Notes: generated from the letters alone by a model not told the origin. Positions 7,885 through 17,379 are shown, numbered from the stretch's first letter. The stretch is DNA of 64,000 nucleotides from SHAN690 sp041391765 (GCA_041391765.1 JAWKNJ010000015.1:124001-188000), one strand, 5' to 3'. Translations and numbers: made by a program.

Positions 7885-8453
7885 TAAAACAGCGCTATCG
7901 TCATCATTCTTTTCATTGTCTCTTTGATCATTTCCTGAAGCGACTTTCTCGCGAATGACACATGCCATTTACTTGTTCCATCACTCATCCCCAGCATCTC
8001 ACCAATTTCCTTATGTGAGTAGCCTTCGATGGCATAGAGGTTAAACACCTTTCTGCTCATGTCAGGCAATTGCTGAATCATTTTTTCCAACTCCTCTGCA
8101 TCCAGCTGCTGTGCAGCTTCATTGAAATCGACCTGATGCGACACCCGCACTTCCTCGATATCAACTCCCGACATATTTTCCCTTCGCTTCTTATCTCGTC
8201 TAAACTCGTCAATGATCGTATTCACAGTGATCCTGCTAATCCAGGATCCAAATGGAATTTCTTCCCTGTATTTATCGAGATTGGTAATGATTTTCAAAAA
8301 AGCCAGATTGAGTAATCCTTCAGCATCCTCCCTGTTGGAAGCGTATCGTCTGCATATGGCCATGAGAAACCCAAAACAATGGCGATAAAGCTCATTGTGT
8401 GCTTTGCGGTCGTTTTTACGACAGCGAACAAGCAGCTCGGGTTTAACTTGCAT
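7884..8453 (-). CDS. ECF-family RNA polymerase sigma-70 factor
   Basis: 189 residues. Region 2 spans about 15-90 (HNELYRHCFGFLMAICRRY, then DAEGLLNLAFLKI and FGSWISRITVNTIIDEFRR), region 4 about 120-180 (QLPDMSRKVFNLYAIEGYSHKEIGEMLGMSDGTSKWHVSFAR). The helix-turn-helix contains the usual SxGTxKxHxxRAR-like motif with SDGTSKWHVSFAR. It directs RNA polymerase to a special regulon. Translationally coupled to the downstream envelope protein, which may be its regulator. About 200 bp separate it from sppA, with a terminator between. Confidence 0.9.
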   Translation of the reverse strand: MQVKPELLVRCRKNDRKAHNELYRHCFGFLMAICRRYASNREDAEGLLNLAFLKIITNLDKYREEIPFGSWISRITVNTIIDEFRRDKKRRENMSGVDIEEVRVSHQVDFNEAAQQLDAEELEKMIQQLPDMSRKVFNLYAIEGYSHKEIGEMLGMSDGTSKWHVSFARKSLQEMIKETMKRMMTIALF

Positions 8454-8604
8454 GCTACGAAATACGCACCTTTCGGGGTCTGCGTTGCCTTTTCGGCAAA
8501 TTCAATCTGTTTTTTGCTCTTCATCATCAACCCTGAAACACAGGATTAATCCTATTTGAACAGCATCACGCAGATTGAATTAACGGGGTTGGGTGGAACA
8601 CAAG

Positions 8605-8633
8605 AAAGGCTCGAAAAAAAAATTCGAGCCTTT
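8605..8633 (-). terminator. Terminator of sppA
   Basis: Inverted repeat 8605-8615 / 8623-8633 (AAAGGCTCGAA and its complement) around an A-rich loop, 21 bases past the minus-strand sppA stop. Read on the minus strand the stem is followed by CTTTCTT. The rest of the 8454-8653 gap shows nothing else convincing. Confidence 0.65.
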
Positions 8634-8653
8634 ATAATGATCGTTATGGACGA

Positions 8654-10468
8654 TTATTTTACCTCAAGCACAAATGGGATTCGCGCTTGCACACCTTCCA
8701 TTTGCTTCACCGTCTCAATTTGCTTCACCCACTTGTATTCTTCTCCGAACACCCATTCACCCACAGTTGCCTTAGCATCTACGGAGAAGTCTTCGAAGAA
8801 TTCCTCCCATGGGTTTTTCTTCTTAGGAAGTTCGATCAAATCGTAGTCATTTAGCTCCGCCTGAGCCGCGGCATAGGCAATTGCATCATCCAATGAGCCG
8901 AGCTCGTCAATCAAGCCGATTTCCAAAGCATCTGTTCCAACCCAAACTCGGCCGCGACCAATAGAATCAACCATTTCGATTGACATACCACGTCCTTCCG
9001 CTACGCGACCAATGAATTCTTCATACGTTTCAGTTACGTAATCATTGAATAGAGCCATTTCAGCTTCATCGAATCCTCGCTTCATCGATCCAAAGTCAGA
9101 GTGCTTGTTAGTTTTAACTCCGTCAAATGTGATTCCCATTTTATCCGTCACCAACCCCCGAACATCAGGTATCAAACCGAACACTCCTATGGAACCAGTG
9201 ATGGTATTAGGACTTGCAAAAATTCGATCTGCGTGAGTACTTATATAGTATCCTCCGCTAGCTGCCACACTCCCCATTGATACAATGAATGGCTTTTCTT
9301 CTGCAGCCAGTTTGGCTTCTCTCCAAATCACATCACTCGCCAAGGCCGATCCACCAGGTGAAACCACTCGCATTACGATGGCCTTCACATCATCATCTTC
9401 TCTGGCTTGACGAATGGCCTTCGCCAGTGTTTCTGAACCAATGTTTTCGTGATCGCCTTCACCGCTACCGATTCCTCCAATCGCATAAATAAGCGCAATT
9501 TCATCCTTCAGCTCCCAGCTCTTTTCATCGTCATCATTTTCATCCAATTTATGATCAGCGCGTGCATAATCCTCTATTTCAACAATGTCGATGTCATCAT
9601 CTTCTTCTAATCCCAGCTTGCCTCGCAGATTCGCTAGTATTTCATCGTAGTATGCTAATCCATCTACCAAACCAAGGTCAACCGCATCTTCAGGCTTTCT
9701 GATTTTCAGTTCATCAACGATGGAATTCAAATCTTGCAATGACATGTTCCTTGATTCAGCAATTTCAGCCGACATCTTTGACCACAATACATCAACAATG
9801 CGCTGAATTTGTTCGCGGTTTTCAGGGCTCATGTCTTCTCGAGTAAAGGGCTCAATGGCACTTTTAAACTTGTTGTCAGGTCCTTTAATGGCAACGGCCT
9901 TCACTCCCAACTTTTCCATCGTGTTCTTAAAATATGCCACCTCAGAACCCAAGCCGTGAACCTCAATCAAACCTTCCTGGAACATATACAGTTCACTAGC
10001 CGCTGTAGCAATGTAGTACGCACCTTGTGTGTAAACCTCATTGTAGGCCAACACGAACTTGCCACTATCTTGAAAGTCGATGAGCGCATTTCTCACCTCA
10101 TCCACTGTCGCCATGCTACCGTTGAAAAAGCTGCCTTTTAGATATATTCCTTTGATGCGTTCATCATTCTTGGCATCTTTCAATGCTTTCAAAAAAGTTC
10201 GAAGCTCCATACCTCGCTCGTCATCAAATCCTTCAAACTCAATATTCTCAAATGGCGATGGTGCTGTGCGTTCTACTATCTGATCTTCCAAGTCAACAAC
10301 GAGCACTGAATTTGACTTGATTTTTTCTTTCTTCTCAGACTTTCCGGCCATCATAATGGCAGAACCTATTATTCCAGCAATGATCATTCCTGATATAAAG
10401 AACATAAACGTCAGGCCAATGATGGTACCCAACGTGGAGGCGAACATGAATTTAAAAAACTGTTTCAT
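8654..10468 (-). CDS. sppA: Signal peptide peptidase SppA, 67K (double-domain) type
   Basis: 604 residues, the usual length of tandem-domain SppA. One N-terminal TM segment (about 10-40) anchors it in the inner membrane with the catalytic part outside. The Lys general base is K202 (FKSAIEPF) in the first domain and the nucleophile S404 (SVAASGGYY) in the second, matching the Lys/Ser dyad of E. coli SppA (K209/S409). PGGSALASDVIW (371-382) and TGSIGVFG follow the family pattern. It degrades cleaved signal peptides left in the membrane. An acidic insert (about 288-316, many Asp/Glu) separates the domains. Divergent from folK. Confidence 0.95.
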   Translation of the reverse strand: MKQFFKFMFASTLGTIIGLTFMFFISGMIIAGIIGSAIMMAGKSEKKEKIKSNSVLVVDLEDQIVERTAPSPFENIEFEGFDDERGMELRTFLKALKDAKNDERIKGIYLKGSFFNGSMATVDEVRNALIDFQDSGKFVLAYNEVYTQGAYYIATAASELYMFQEGLIEVHGLGSEVAYFKNTMEKLGVKAVAIKGPDNKFKSAIEPFTREDMSPENREQIQRIVDVLWSKMSAEIAESRNMSLQDLNSIVDELKIRKPEDAVDLGLVDGLAYYDEILANLRGKLGLEEDDDIDIVEIEDYARADHKLDENDDDEKSWELKDEIALIYAIGGIGSGEGDHENIGSETLAKAIRQAREDDDVKAIVMRVVSPGGSALASDVIWREAKLAAEEKPFIVSMGSVAASGGYYISTHADRIFASPNTITGSIGVFGLIPDVRGLVTDKMGITFDGVKTNKHSDFGSMKRGFDEAEMALFNDYVTETYEEFIGRVAEGRGMSIEMVDSIGRGRVWVGTDALEIGLIDELGSLDDAIAYAAAQAELNDYDLIELPKKKNPWEEFFEDFSVDAKATVGEWVFGEEYKWVKQIETVKQMEGVQARIPFVLEVK

Positions 10469-10601
10469 TTTATTTGATTTAGAACGATCAGCCGCTATTT
10501 ACAATCTCAAATAGCATTTTGATCTAATATTCGCAGCAAACTTATTTGGTGTGACTACCAGATATTGCTGGAATTTGACGAGTGGTTGAAATGTTAATTC
10601 G

Positions 10602-11099
10602 ATGGGTAAAATGACAAGACAGGCATACCTTTTATTAGGATCGAATCAAGGTGACAGCAGTGAAATGCTACGTAAGGCCATCCAACAAATTCATGAACAC
10701 TTAGGTCCGGTATTAAAAGCTTCATCAGTTTACAAAACCGCACCATGGAAAATGGAATCAGATCAATGGTTTTTGAATCAGGTGCTATGCGTGGAAATAA
10801 ATAAGTCAGCTACTCAGGTTCTTGAAACAACACTAACTGTTGAAGCATCTCTTGGCCGAATCAGAAATGAATCAAATACCTACCAATCTCGCAACATTGA
10901 TATTGACATCCTTTATATAGATAATGAGATCGTCAACAGCGAAGTATTGACCTTACCCCACCCAAGGTTACATGAAAGGAGATTCACGCTGGAACCACTA
11001 AGCGAGATTGCATCGGATTTTGTACATCCGCTGCTTCATAATACAAATGCTCAGCTTTTGAAAAATTGCCGAGATCAAAACGAGGTTTACAAATTATGA
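10602..11099 (+). CDS. folK: 2-amino-4-hydroxy-6-hydroxymethyldihydropteridine diphosphokinase
   Basis: 165 residues; an ATG three codons downstream (10611) is also possible. HPPK transfers pyrophosphate from ATP to 6-hydroxymethyl-7,8-dihydropterin in folate synthesis. Seen: YLLLGSNQGD at the N-terminus, LEASLGRIR region, the RNIDIDILYID signature with the catalytic Asp pair, and LPHPRLHERRFTLEPL, all diagnostic. Length is normal. Its stop overlaps the start of the kinase gene (ATGA at 11096-11099), so the two are translationally coupled. Confidence 0.95.
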   Translation: MGKMTRQAYLLLGSNQGDSSEMLRKAIQQIHEHLGPVLKASSVYKTAPWKMESDQWFLNQVLCVEINKSATQVLETTLTVEASLGRIRNESNTYQSRNIDIDILYIDNEIVNSEVLTLPHPRLHERRFTLEPLSEIASDFVHPLLHNTNAQLLKNCRDQNEVYKL

Positions 11100-11731
11100 A
11101 TGATGCTTATAAGCATATCGTCATCGAAGGGAACATCGGCTCTGGAAAAACCACACTTTCAAAACTGCTTGCCAAGCAAATCAATGCAAAGCTGATTCTA
11201 GAGGAATTCGAGAATAATCCATTCCTCCCCATGTTCTATTCCAACAGGTCACGTTATGCATTTCAGGTTGAACTTTTCTTCTTAGCCGAACGATATCATC
11301 AACTGTCAAAAAACTTGCTTGGAGATATTTTTCAGGAACACACGGTCTATGATTACCACTTTAGCAAAAGCGCCATATTCAGCAAAATTAACCTTGAAGG
11401 TGACGAACAATCCTTGTTTGACAGTCTTTTTCAAATCATGGAAAGGTTCATGCCGAAACCTGACATCATCATCTATTTGCTTTATTCAACCGAAAAACTA
11501 AGATCACAGATAAACCAACGAGGACGAGGCTTTGAGACAAAAATTCCTGATTTCTATCTGCAAAGCATTCATGAGCAATACCTGGTCACTTTTCGTGAGG
11601 TCAGCCAATTTCCGGTTGTAATTCTGGATATGAGTACTATTGAAAAGCCATCTCCGCAAAATGTGCTGGCGATAATAAACCAGATTCTATCGAAGGATTG
11701 GAAGCGCGGGTTGTCTTATTTCCCCAGTTGA
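11096..11731 (+). CDS. Deoxynucleoside kinase (dGK/dAK family)
   Basis: 211 residues from the ATG at 11096, overlapping the folK stop. P-loop at residues 11-18 (GNIGSGKT), followed by the LxEEFENNPFLPMFY segment and the YAFQVELFFLAERYHQL helix typical of the dNK family; a lid-type region RGRGFE is also present. These enzymes phosphorylate deoxynucleosides for salvage. I cannot tell deoxyadenosine from deoxyguanosine specificity. The gap to the next gene (11732-11847) shows no strong signal. Confidence 0.88.
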   Translation: MNDAYKHIVIEGNIGSGKTTLSKLLAKQINAKLILEEFENNPFLPMFYSNRSRYAFQVELFFLAERYHQLSKNLLGDIFQEHTVYDYHFSKSAIFSKINLEGDEQSLFDSLFQIMERFMPKPDIIIYLLYSTEKLRSQINQRGRGFETKIPDFYLQSIHEQYLVTFREVSQFPVVILDMSTIEKPSPQNVLAIINQILSKDWKRGLSYFPS

Positions 11732-11847
11732 TCTTATTCTTCTTGCTAAATGGTCAAACTGCAGAGCATTAGCAACTATTACTTAATATTGCAGCTTCTT
11801 AGAGTATTCCTAAACGAAAGACAATACTAAATCGAAAACTGATTAAG

Positions 11848-13581
11848 ATGAGATCAACCTACACTGGATTTGCCGTTCTTACTGCCGTTGCGCTTGTAGT
11901 TGGCACTGGATGTAATCCATTGAAAAAAATGAACAAGAAGCACGGACTGGTTAAGTACACACTTACTCCTGATCCTCTAGAGCTTCATGGTGATTCCGTT
12001 GCAATTAACGTGAGCGGACGCTATCCCGCAAAATACTTCCATAAGAAGGCCGTAGCTAACGTTAAGCCTGTTATGAAAGATGTTGAAACGGGAACAATTG
12101 TTAAGGAGTTTGAGACCATCAAATTGGTTGGAGAAGCCGCAACTGGCGAAGGAACTAAAATCATGAAGGCAAATGGCGGAACTTTCAACGTTAGTAATGT
12201 GGTTCCTTATGAGTCATCAATGGAAAATGTAACTCTTGAAATCTTAGTTGAAGCTGGATTCAAGACTAAGACGATGTCTTTTGATCCTGTGCCAATCGGA
12301 AAGGGAACAGTTACGACACCAATGATGGTTCAAAGCGATGAAATGCCAATCCTTGGTAAGGATAACTTCACAAAAGTTAGCCCTCGCTCAATCAATGCTG
12401 AAATCAACTATGCAATTCAGTCAAGTGTTGTTCGTCCAGAAGAATTGAGGCAGGATGACATGAAGGCCGTTGAAGCTTTCATGGACAAGGGTATCAAGTT
12501 CGAGTATACTTGGAAGTCTGTAAGCGTTACTTCATATGCATCCCCTGATGGTGAAACAGCATTGAATGAGAACTTGGCTTCTGATCGTGCTAACACTGCA
12601 TCTACTGCTGTTAAGGGAATTTTCGCTAAAAAGAAGATAGCTTCCGGTAAGGAAGATGCTCTTTACAAGAAAACTCCAAAAGGTGAAGACTGGGATGGTT
12701 TCAAGAGCAAGCTTCAGGCTTCAAGTATTGAAGACAAGGACATGATCATCCGCATTCTTGGAATGTACAGTGATGACAAGAAGCGTGAAGAAGAGATCAA
12801 GAATATGGCTAAGACCTATACTATTTTGGCTGAGCAGATTCTTCCTCCATTGAGAAGATCTGTTATCTCAATCAACGCTGAAGAACAAGCTAAGACTGAT
12901 GATGAACTGAAGCAATTGGTGAAAGAAAGCCCAGCCGATTTGACTAGCGAAGAGATTCTTTACACCGCCACACTTTACAATGATTTGAACCAGAAACTCG
13001 AAATCTATAAGACTGAGCAAAAAACTCACCCTGAAGATTGGAGAGGCCATAACAACGTAGGCTGGGTTTATGTCCAACAAAATAAGATCGCTGAAGCAAA
13101 AGCTGAGTTTGAAAAGGCTGATAAAGCTAGCGCTGGCGAGAAAGTAGTCATGAACAACATGGGAGTAGTTACCCGATTGATGGGTGATCGCGAAGCAGCA
13201 ATGGGATACTATGAGAAAGGTAAAGGAGCTGGTAAGGAAGTAAATTACAACATTGGTATCTTAAACATCATGGATGGTAACTACGAAGATGCTGTTAGCA
13301 ACATGTCGGGTTTTAATACATTCAACAGTGCTTTGGCAATGACGTTGAACAGAAACACTGAAGGCGCACTTAATGCAATCGAGGCTTCTGATGCCAAAGC
13401 AACTGCCGAGGCTTACTACCTTAAAGCTATCATCGGAGCTCGCACAAGCAACAAGGACATGGTGCTTAACAACCTAAAAGCTGCTATCGAAAAGGATGGA
13501 GCGCTTAAGGATAAGGCAAAGAAAGATGCTGAATTCCTAGGTTTCCGCGAAGATGCTGACGTATCAGGTCTTTGGAACTAA
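11848..13581 (+). CDS. Lipoprotein with OmpA-like segment and TPR repeats
   Basis: 577 residues with a lipoprotein signal (GTGC; Cys at 22). Residues about 35-190 are beta-rich. Around residues 225-260 a VSVTSYASPDGETALNENLASDRAN stretch resembles the peptidoglycan-binding OmpA C-domain core (xSPEGxxxxNxxLSxxRA). Residues about 390-560 hold TPR-like helices (GHNNVGWVYVQQNKIAEA, VMNNMGVVTRLMGDREAA, YNIGILNIMDGNYEDA). Suggests an envelope lipoprotein that binds cell wall and scaffolds partners. Codon use is notably Lys/Glu-rich with regular codons, as in abundant proteins. I do not recognise a gene name. A strong terminator follows. Confidence 0.7.
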   Translation: MRSTYTGFAVLTAVALVVGTGCNPLKKMNKKHGLVKYTLTPDPLELHGDSVAINVSGRYPAKYFHKKAVANVKPVMKDVETGTIVKEFETIKLVGEAATGEGTKIMKANGGTFNVSNVVPYESSMENVTLEILVEAGFKTKTMSFDPVPIGKGTVTTPMMVQSDEMPILGKDNFTKVSPRSINAEINYAIQSSVVRPEELRQDDMKAVEAFMDKGIKFEYTWKSVSVTSYASPDGETALNENLASDRANTASTAVKGIFAKKKIASGKEDALYKKTPKGEDWDGFKSKLQASSIEDKDMIIRILGMYSDDKKREEEIKNMAKTYTILAEQILPPLRRSVISINAEEQAKTDDELKQLVKESPADLTSEEILYTATLYNDLNQKLEIYKTEQKTHPEDWRGHNNVGWVYVQQNKIAEAKAEFEKADKASAGEKVVMNNMGVVTRLMGDREAAMGYYEKGKGAGKEVNYNIGILNIMDGNYEDAVSNMSGFNTFNSALAMTLNRNTEGALNAIEASDAKATAEAYYLKAIIGARTSNKDMVLNNLKAAIEKDGALKDKAKKDAEFLGFREDADVSGLWN

Positions 13582-13599
13582 TAGTTTTAAAACTTAAAT

Positions 13600-13633
13600 A
13601 AAAAGCCCTGAAGCGATGCTTCAGGGCTTTTTA
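13600..13633 (+). terminator. Intrinsic terminator after the TPR lipoprotein gene
   Basis: AAAAGCCCTGAAGC, a short GAT loop, and GCTTCAGGGCTTTTTATT form a long GC-rich stem with a T-tract on the plus strand. Confidence 0.9.
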
Positions 13634-13676
13634 TTGCCGCTTACTCAAACTAAAAAATCGCGGTATTGATTTCTGT

Positions 13677-13684
13677 TATATTTG
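13677..13684 (+). promoter_or_regulatory. -7 box TATATTTG of the small lipoprotein gene
   Basis: Exact TAnnTTTG match, 10 bases before the ATG at 13695 and 19 before the ATG at 13704. Lies just downstream of the previous gene's terminator. No clear -33 element. Confidence 0.5.
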
Positions 13685-13694
13685 TCCAGTAACT

Positions 13695-13910
13695 ATGAAT
13701 CATATGAAGCAGCTATTCACCACACTACTAGTACTTGCAGTCATCACCGCCTTCACTTCATGCAAAACCTGCGGAACTTGTACTAATGTTTCAGATGATC
13801 CTCAAGACAGTGTAGATGTAATCACTGATGAGTTTTGTGGTCGCGGCCGTGAATATTCTGACTGGGTGACAATTCATGAGCGCACTGATTGGGAGTGCAC
13901 TGAAAATTAA
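13695..13910 (+). CDS. Small Cys-containing lipoprotein of unknown function
   Basis: 71 residues (68 if the ATG at 13704 is used). A clear lipoprotein signal peptide, MKQLFTTLLVLAVITAF followed by TSC. The mature part of about 50 residues has a KTCGTC motif directly after the lipid Cys, then FCGRG and WECTEN, so four Cys remain besides the lipid-modified one, possibly two disulfides or a metal site. Its stop codon (13908-13910) overlaps the opposite-strand stop of the trmH-type gene (13907-13909). Function unknown. Confidence 0.65.
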   Translation: MNHMKQLFTTLLVLAVITAFTSCKTCGTCTNVSDDPQDSVDVITDEFCGRGREYSDWVTIHERTDWECTEN

Positions 13911-14443
13911 TTCCTGGTAATAGCTTTATAAGCTTCCCAAATTACAATACCAGCCGCCACTGACACATTCAGGCTGTGTTTTGTTCCCTCCTGAGGGATT
14001 TCCACTACCTGATCACTTAGATCAACAACGGACTGTGTTACTCCCGTTACCTCATTTCCCAGCACCAAGGCGATTTTAGATTTTGCAAAATCAGTTAATT
14101 GCTGAGGAGTAATAGACCTTACGGACTGCTCCACAGCGATAATCACATAACCCTCAGCTTTTAATCTCTTTACCGCATCGTCAATCGAAGTTTCATGGCT
14201 CCAATCCACTGACTCTGTGGCCCCCAAGGCTGTTTTTTGAATTTCTCGGTGTGGAGGTGTCCCCGTAATTCCGCACAAAACCAGTTCTTTCACCCCAAAG
14301 GCGTCACATGTGCGAAAAACCGAACCCACATTAGAAAGGCTTCGTACGTCATCCAGAATAACAATCAAAGGAACTTTCTCCTTGACTCGATAATCCTCTA
14401 AACTCAGTCTGTTTAATTCCTCGTTACTTAGCTTCCTGTTCAT
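13907..14443 (-). CDS. TrmH/SpoU-family RNA 2'-O-methyltransferase
   Basis: 178 residues, a compact SPOUT enzyme. Motif 1 is NVGSVFRTCDAFG with the conserved Asn/Arg, motif 2 is IALVLGNEVTGV, motif 3 is IPQEGTKHSLNVSVAAGI, forming the trefoil-knot SAM site. No N-terminal RNA-binding extension, so a TrmH/TrmL-type tRNA methylase is more likely than a large rRNA methylase. Substrate unknown. Divergent from mutS and overlapping stops with the small lipoprotein gene. Confidence 0.88.
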   Translation of the reverse strand: MNRKLSNEELNRLSLEDYRVKEKVPLIVILDDVRSLSNVGSVFRTCDAFGVKELVLCGITGTPPHREIQKTALGATESVDWSHETSIDDAVKRLKAEGYVIIAVEQSVRSITPQQLTDFAKSKIALVLGNEVTGVTQSVVDLSDQVVEIPQEGTKHSLNVSVAAGIVIWEAYKAITRN

Positions 14444-14516
14444 AAATCTTGAAAAGTGGGAGGCTCTAGATTTTCAGCTCCATTTGGGTGTTTCTAACTT
14501 TACGGTTTATCGAAGA

Positions 14517-17126
14517 ATGGCCACCGAAACAGCGAAGCAAAAGAAGGAGACTCCCTTGATGCAGCAATATTATGCGATCAAGGCCAAACATCCTGGTGCG
14601 CTATTACTGTTTCGTGTGGGTGATTTTTATGAAACCTTCAGTGAAGATGCCGTTCGGACTTCGAAGATTTTAGGCATTGTGCTTACTCAGCGAAAAAATG
14701 GGGCTGCATCCTCTGTTGAATTAGCTGGCTTTCCTCATCACAGTCTGGATGTGTATTTGCCAAAACTTGTCCGCGCTGGTGAGCGCGTAGCCATCTGCGA
14801 TCAGCTCGAAGATCCAAAAACTACGAAAACAATTGTCAAGCGAGGAGTTACTGAATTGGTGACCCCTGGTGTTTCGTTCAATGATCAGATACTTGACAGC
14901 AACAAAAACAACTTCCTTGCCTCATTGCATTTTGGCGGCCCCATTGTTGGAGCTGCGTTTCTTGATGTCAGTACCGGTGAATTTTTTGTTGCGCAAGGAG
15001 AACTGCCCTACATCGAGAAGCTGATGACGGGTTTTAGCCCGAGTGAAGTGATACATGAGCGAAACAAAAAGGAACGATACCTAGAAGCTTTCGGAAATAA
15101 GCATCATTTCTATCATCTAGAAGACTGGGCGTTTCAACATGAATTCGCCACAGAAATACTTACTCGGCATTTCAATACTCATTCTTTGAAGGGCTTTGGA
15201 ATTGAAGAGCTGGAGGCCGGAATTATTGCTGCTGGCGCGGCCTTGCACTACCTGAGCGAAACCCAGCACGACCGGGTTGGTCACATCACAAGTCTTTCAA
15301 GGATTGACGCAAACAGTCACATGTGGCTCGACCGCTTTACTCAGCGCAATCTGGAACTTTTTTATCCTTCAAATGAAAACGGCAAATCCCTGTTACAGGT
15401 GCTGGATAACACATCTACACCTATGGGATCCCGATTGCTCAGGCATTGGCTGGCCTTTCCGCTAGTGGATTTGAATCGAATCAGCAATCGCCAAGACTGC
15501 GTTGGTCATTTTATTTCGGATGCAGAGGATCGTGAATCTATTCGTCAAACGCTGCGCAAAGTCGGGGATCTGGAAAGAATGGTATCAAGGCTTGCTGTTT
15601 CCAAGCTTGGACCTAAGGAAGCTGTGCAATTGGCGCGATCCATAACCGAAGCACAAAATGCATCGGAAACATCATTGAATGCTCCGCTCGTTAAAAAGCT
15701 TACAGAAGCCCTAAAACAATCTGAACTGGCCGAAAAAACAATTCGAACAACGCTCCAAAGTGATCCACCCGCTCTCGTAATAAAGGGAAACGTCATTGCC
15801 AATGGCGTGAATGAAGAGTTAGATGACCTGCGAATCATCGCCTTTTCAGGCAAGGATTACTTGGTCAAAATTCAAGAACGAGAAACCAAGCGAACCGGGA
15901 TCACTTCCTTGAAAATCGGATACAACAACGTATTTGGTTATTATCTGGAAGTGACCAACGCCCACGCATCCAAGGTTCCTGAGGAATGGATTCGCAAGCA
16001 AACACTGGTGAATGCCGAGAGGTATGTTACAGAGGAATTAAAAGATTACGAACAGCGCATACTAGGTGCTGAAGAAAAAATTCAAGCCATTGAGCAGCGC
16101 TTATATGCTGAACTTCTGGAGAGTCTCGTAGCTTATATACAACCGATTCAACAGATTGCCAAGCTATTGGCTGAGTTAGACTGCTTGTGCACCTTCGCCA
16201 GCAACGCAATTCAGTTCAATTATTGCCAACCAGAAGTAAACGACAGTCACACGATCGACATCAAGGAAGGACGCCATCCGGTGATTGAACAAGAAATGCC
16301 GCTAGGTGAGAGTTATGTTTCCAATGACGTGCATCTCAATAAATCGGATCAGCAAATCATCATGCTCACCGGTCCGAATATGGCCGGTAAATCCGCGCTG
16401 CTCAGGCAATGCGCTTTGATTAGTTTAATGGCTCAAATCGGAAGCTACGTGCCAGCTAAAGAAGCAAAGCTCGGCATGATCGACAAGTTGTTTACGCGGG
16501 TAGGTGCCTCTGACAATATTTCTCAGGGCGAGTCAACATTTATGGTTGAAATGAATGAAACAGCGAGCATTCTAAACAACCTCAGTTCAAGATCACTGAT
16601 TCTTTTGGACGAGATCGGACGTGGCACGAGCACCTATGATGGAATCTCCATTGCTTGGTCCATTGCTGAATACCTTCACTCTCACGAAGGCAAGCCACTG
16701 ACTCTATTCGCTACTCACTACCATGAGTTAAACGAAATGGCCGACAAGTTCGGAAGGATTAAAAATTTCACGATTTCCATCCGTGAAGCGAAGGATAAGA
16801 TCATTTTCCTACGTAAACTGATTACTGGAGGAAGTGAGCACAGCTTTGGAATTCAGGTCGCGAAAATGGCCGGAATGCCTGATTCTTTGATCAGGCGGGC
16901 TAAATACATCCTATCAGAGCTTGAAAGCAGCGAAAGAAGCGATTTAGCTAAGGACAAAATCAACAGCATTAAGGAGGAAATGCAACTAAGCTTTTTTCAA
17001 CTCGATGATCCTGTTCTTTCACAAATCAAGGATGAACTGATCAACATTGACATCAATTCCCTGACTCCGGTAGAGGCGCTGTTTAAACTGAATGAAATCA
17101 AAAAATTACTAGGAAAAAGACATTAG
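14517..17126 (+). CDS. mutS: DNA mismatch repair protein MutS
   Basis: 869 residues from ATG 14517 (MATETAKQK); an upstream ATG at 14484 is less likely because it lies before a TAACTTTA -7-like box at 14495-14502. The N-terminal mismatch-reading motif is GDFYETF with the mismatch-stacking Phe and Glu, and the core and clamp domains follow. The ATPase has Walker A GPNMAGKSALLRQ and Walker B LILLDEIGRGTSTYDG. C-terminal helix-turn-helix and short tail are present. Recognises mismatches and recruits MutL. Normal length for MutS1. Confidence 0.97.
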   Translation: MATETAKQKKETPLMQQYYAIKAKHPGALLLFRVGDFYETFSEDAVRTSKILGIVLTQRKNGAASSVELAGFPHHSLDVYLPKLVRAGERVAICDQLEDPKTTKTIVKRGVTELVTPGVSFNDQILDSNKNNFLASLHFGGPIVGAAFLDVSTGEFFVAQGELPYIEKLMTGFSPSEVIHERNKKERYLEAFGNKHHFYHLEDWAFQHEFATEILTRHFNTHSLKGFGIEELEAGIIAAGAALHYLSETQHDRVGHITSLSRIDANSHMWLDRFTQRNLELFYPSNENGKSLLQVLDNTSTPMGSRLLRHWLAFPLVDLNRISNRQDCVGHFISDAEDRESIRQTLRKVGDLERMVSRLAVSKLGPKEAVQLARSITEAQNASETSLNAPLVKKLTEALKQSELAEKTIRTTLQSDPPALVIKGNVIANGVNEELDDLRIIAFSGKDYLVKIQERETKRTGITSLKIGYNNVFGYYLEVTNAHASKVPEEWIRKQTLVNAERYVTEELKDYEQRILGAEEKIQAIEQRLYAELLESLVAYIQPIQQIAKLLAELDCLCTFASNAIQFNYCQPEVNDSHTIDIKEGRHPVIEQEMPLGESYVSNDVHLNKSDQQIIMLTGPNMAGKSALLRQCALISLMAQIGSYVPAKEAKLGMIDKLFTRVGASDNISQGESTFMVEMNETASILNNLSSRSLILLDEIGRGTSTYDGISIAWSIAEYLHSHEGKPLTLFATHYHELNEMADKFGRIKNFTISIREAKDKIIFLRKLITGGSEHSFGIQVAKMAGMPDSLIRRAKYILSELESSERSDLAKDKINSIKEEMQLSFFQLDDPVLSQIKDELINIDINSLTPVEALFKLNEIKKLLGKRH

Positions 17127-17198
17127 AATTTTCCTTTTCTATGTCGATGAAATTCAAGTTTGAAGATTAAAAGAATAATCTATTTTTGCCGTCCTTTT

Positions 17199-17255
<57 letters not shown>

Positions 17256-17271
<16 letters not shown>

Positions 17272-17367
17272 CACAATAGGGTGACTGAATGTTCTTTTTC
17301 TGATTAATGCGTGTCCAGCGCAAAACGTCAGGATCATAACCAAAGGGAATAATCCCGTCTCTCGCTC
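17256..17367 (+). repeat. 17-bp direct repeat of the tRNA-Gly 3' end
   Basis: The 17 bases AATCCCGTCTCTCGCTC at 17256-17272 (T-arm to discriminator of tRNA-Gly) recur exactly at 17351-17367, 95 bp downstream. Duplicated tRNA 3' ends are typical of att sites left by integrase elements, but only about 80 bp lie between the copies. Confidence 0.7.
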
Positions 17368-17379
17368 TAAGTTCAAATT

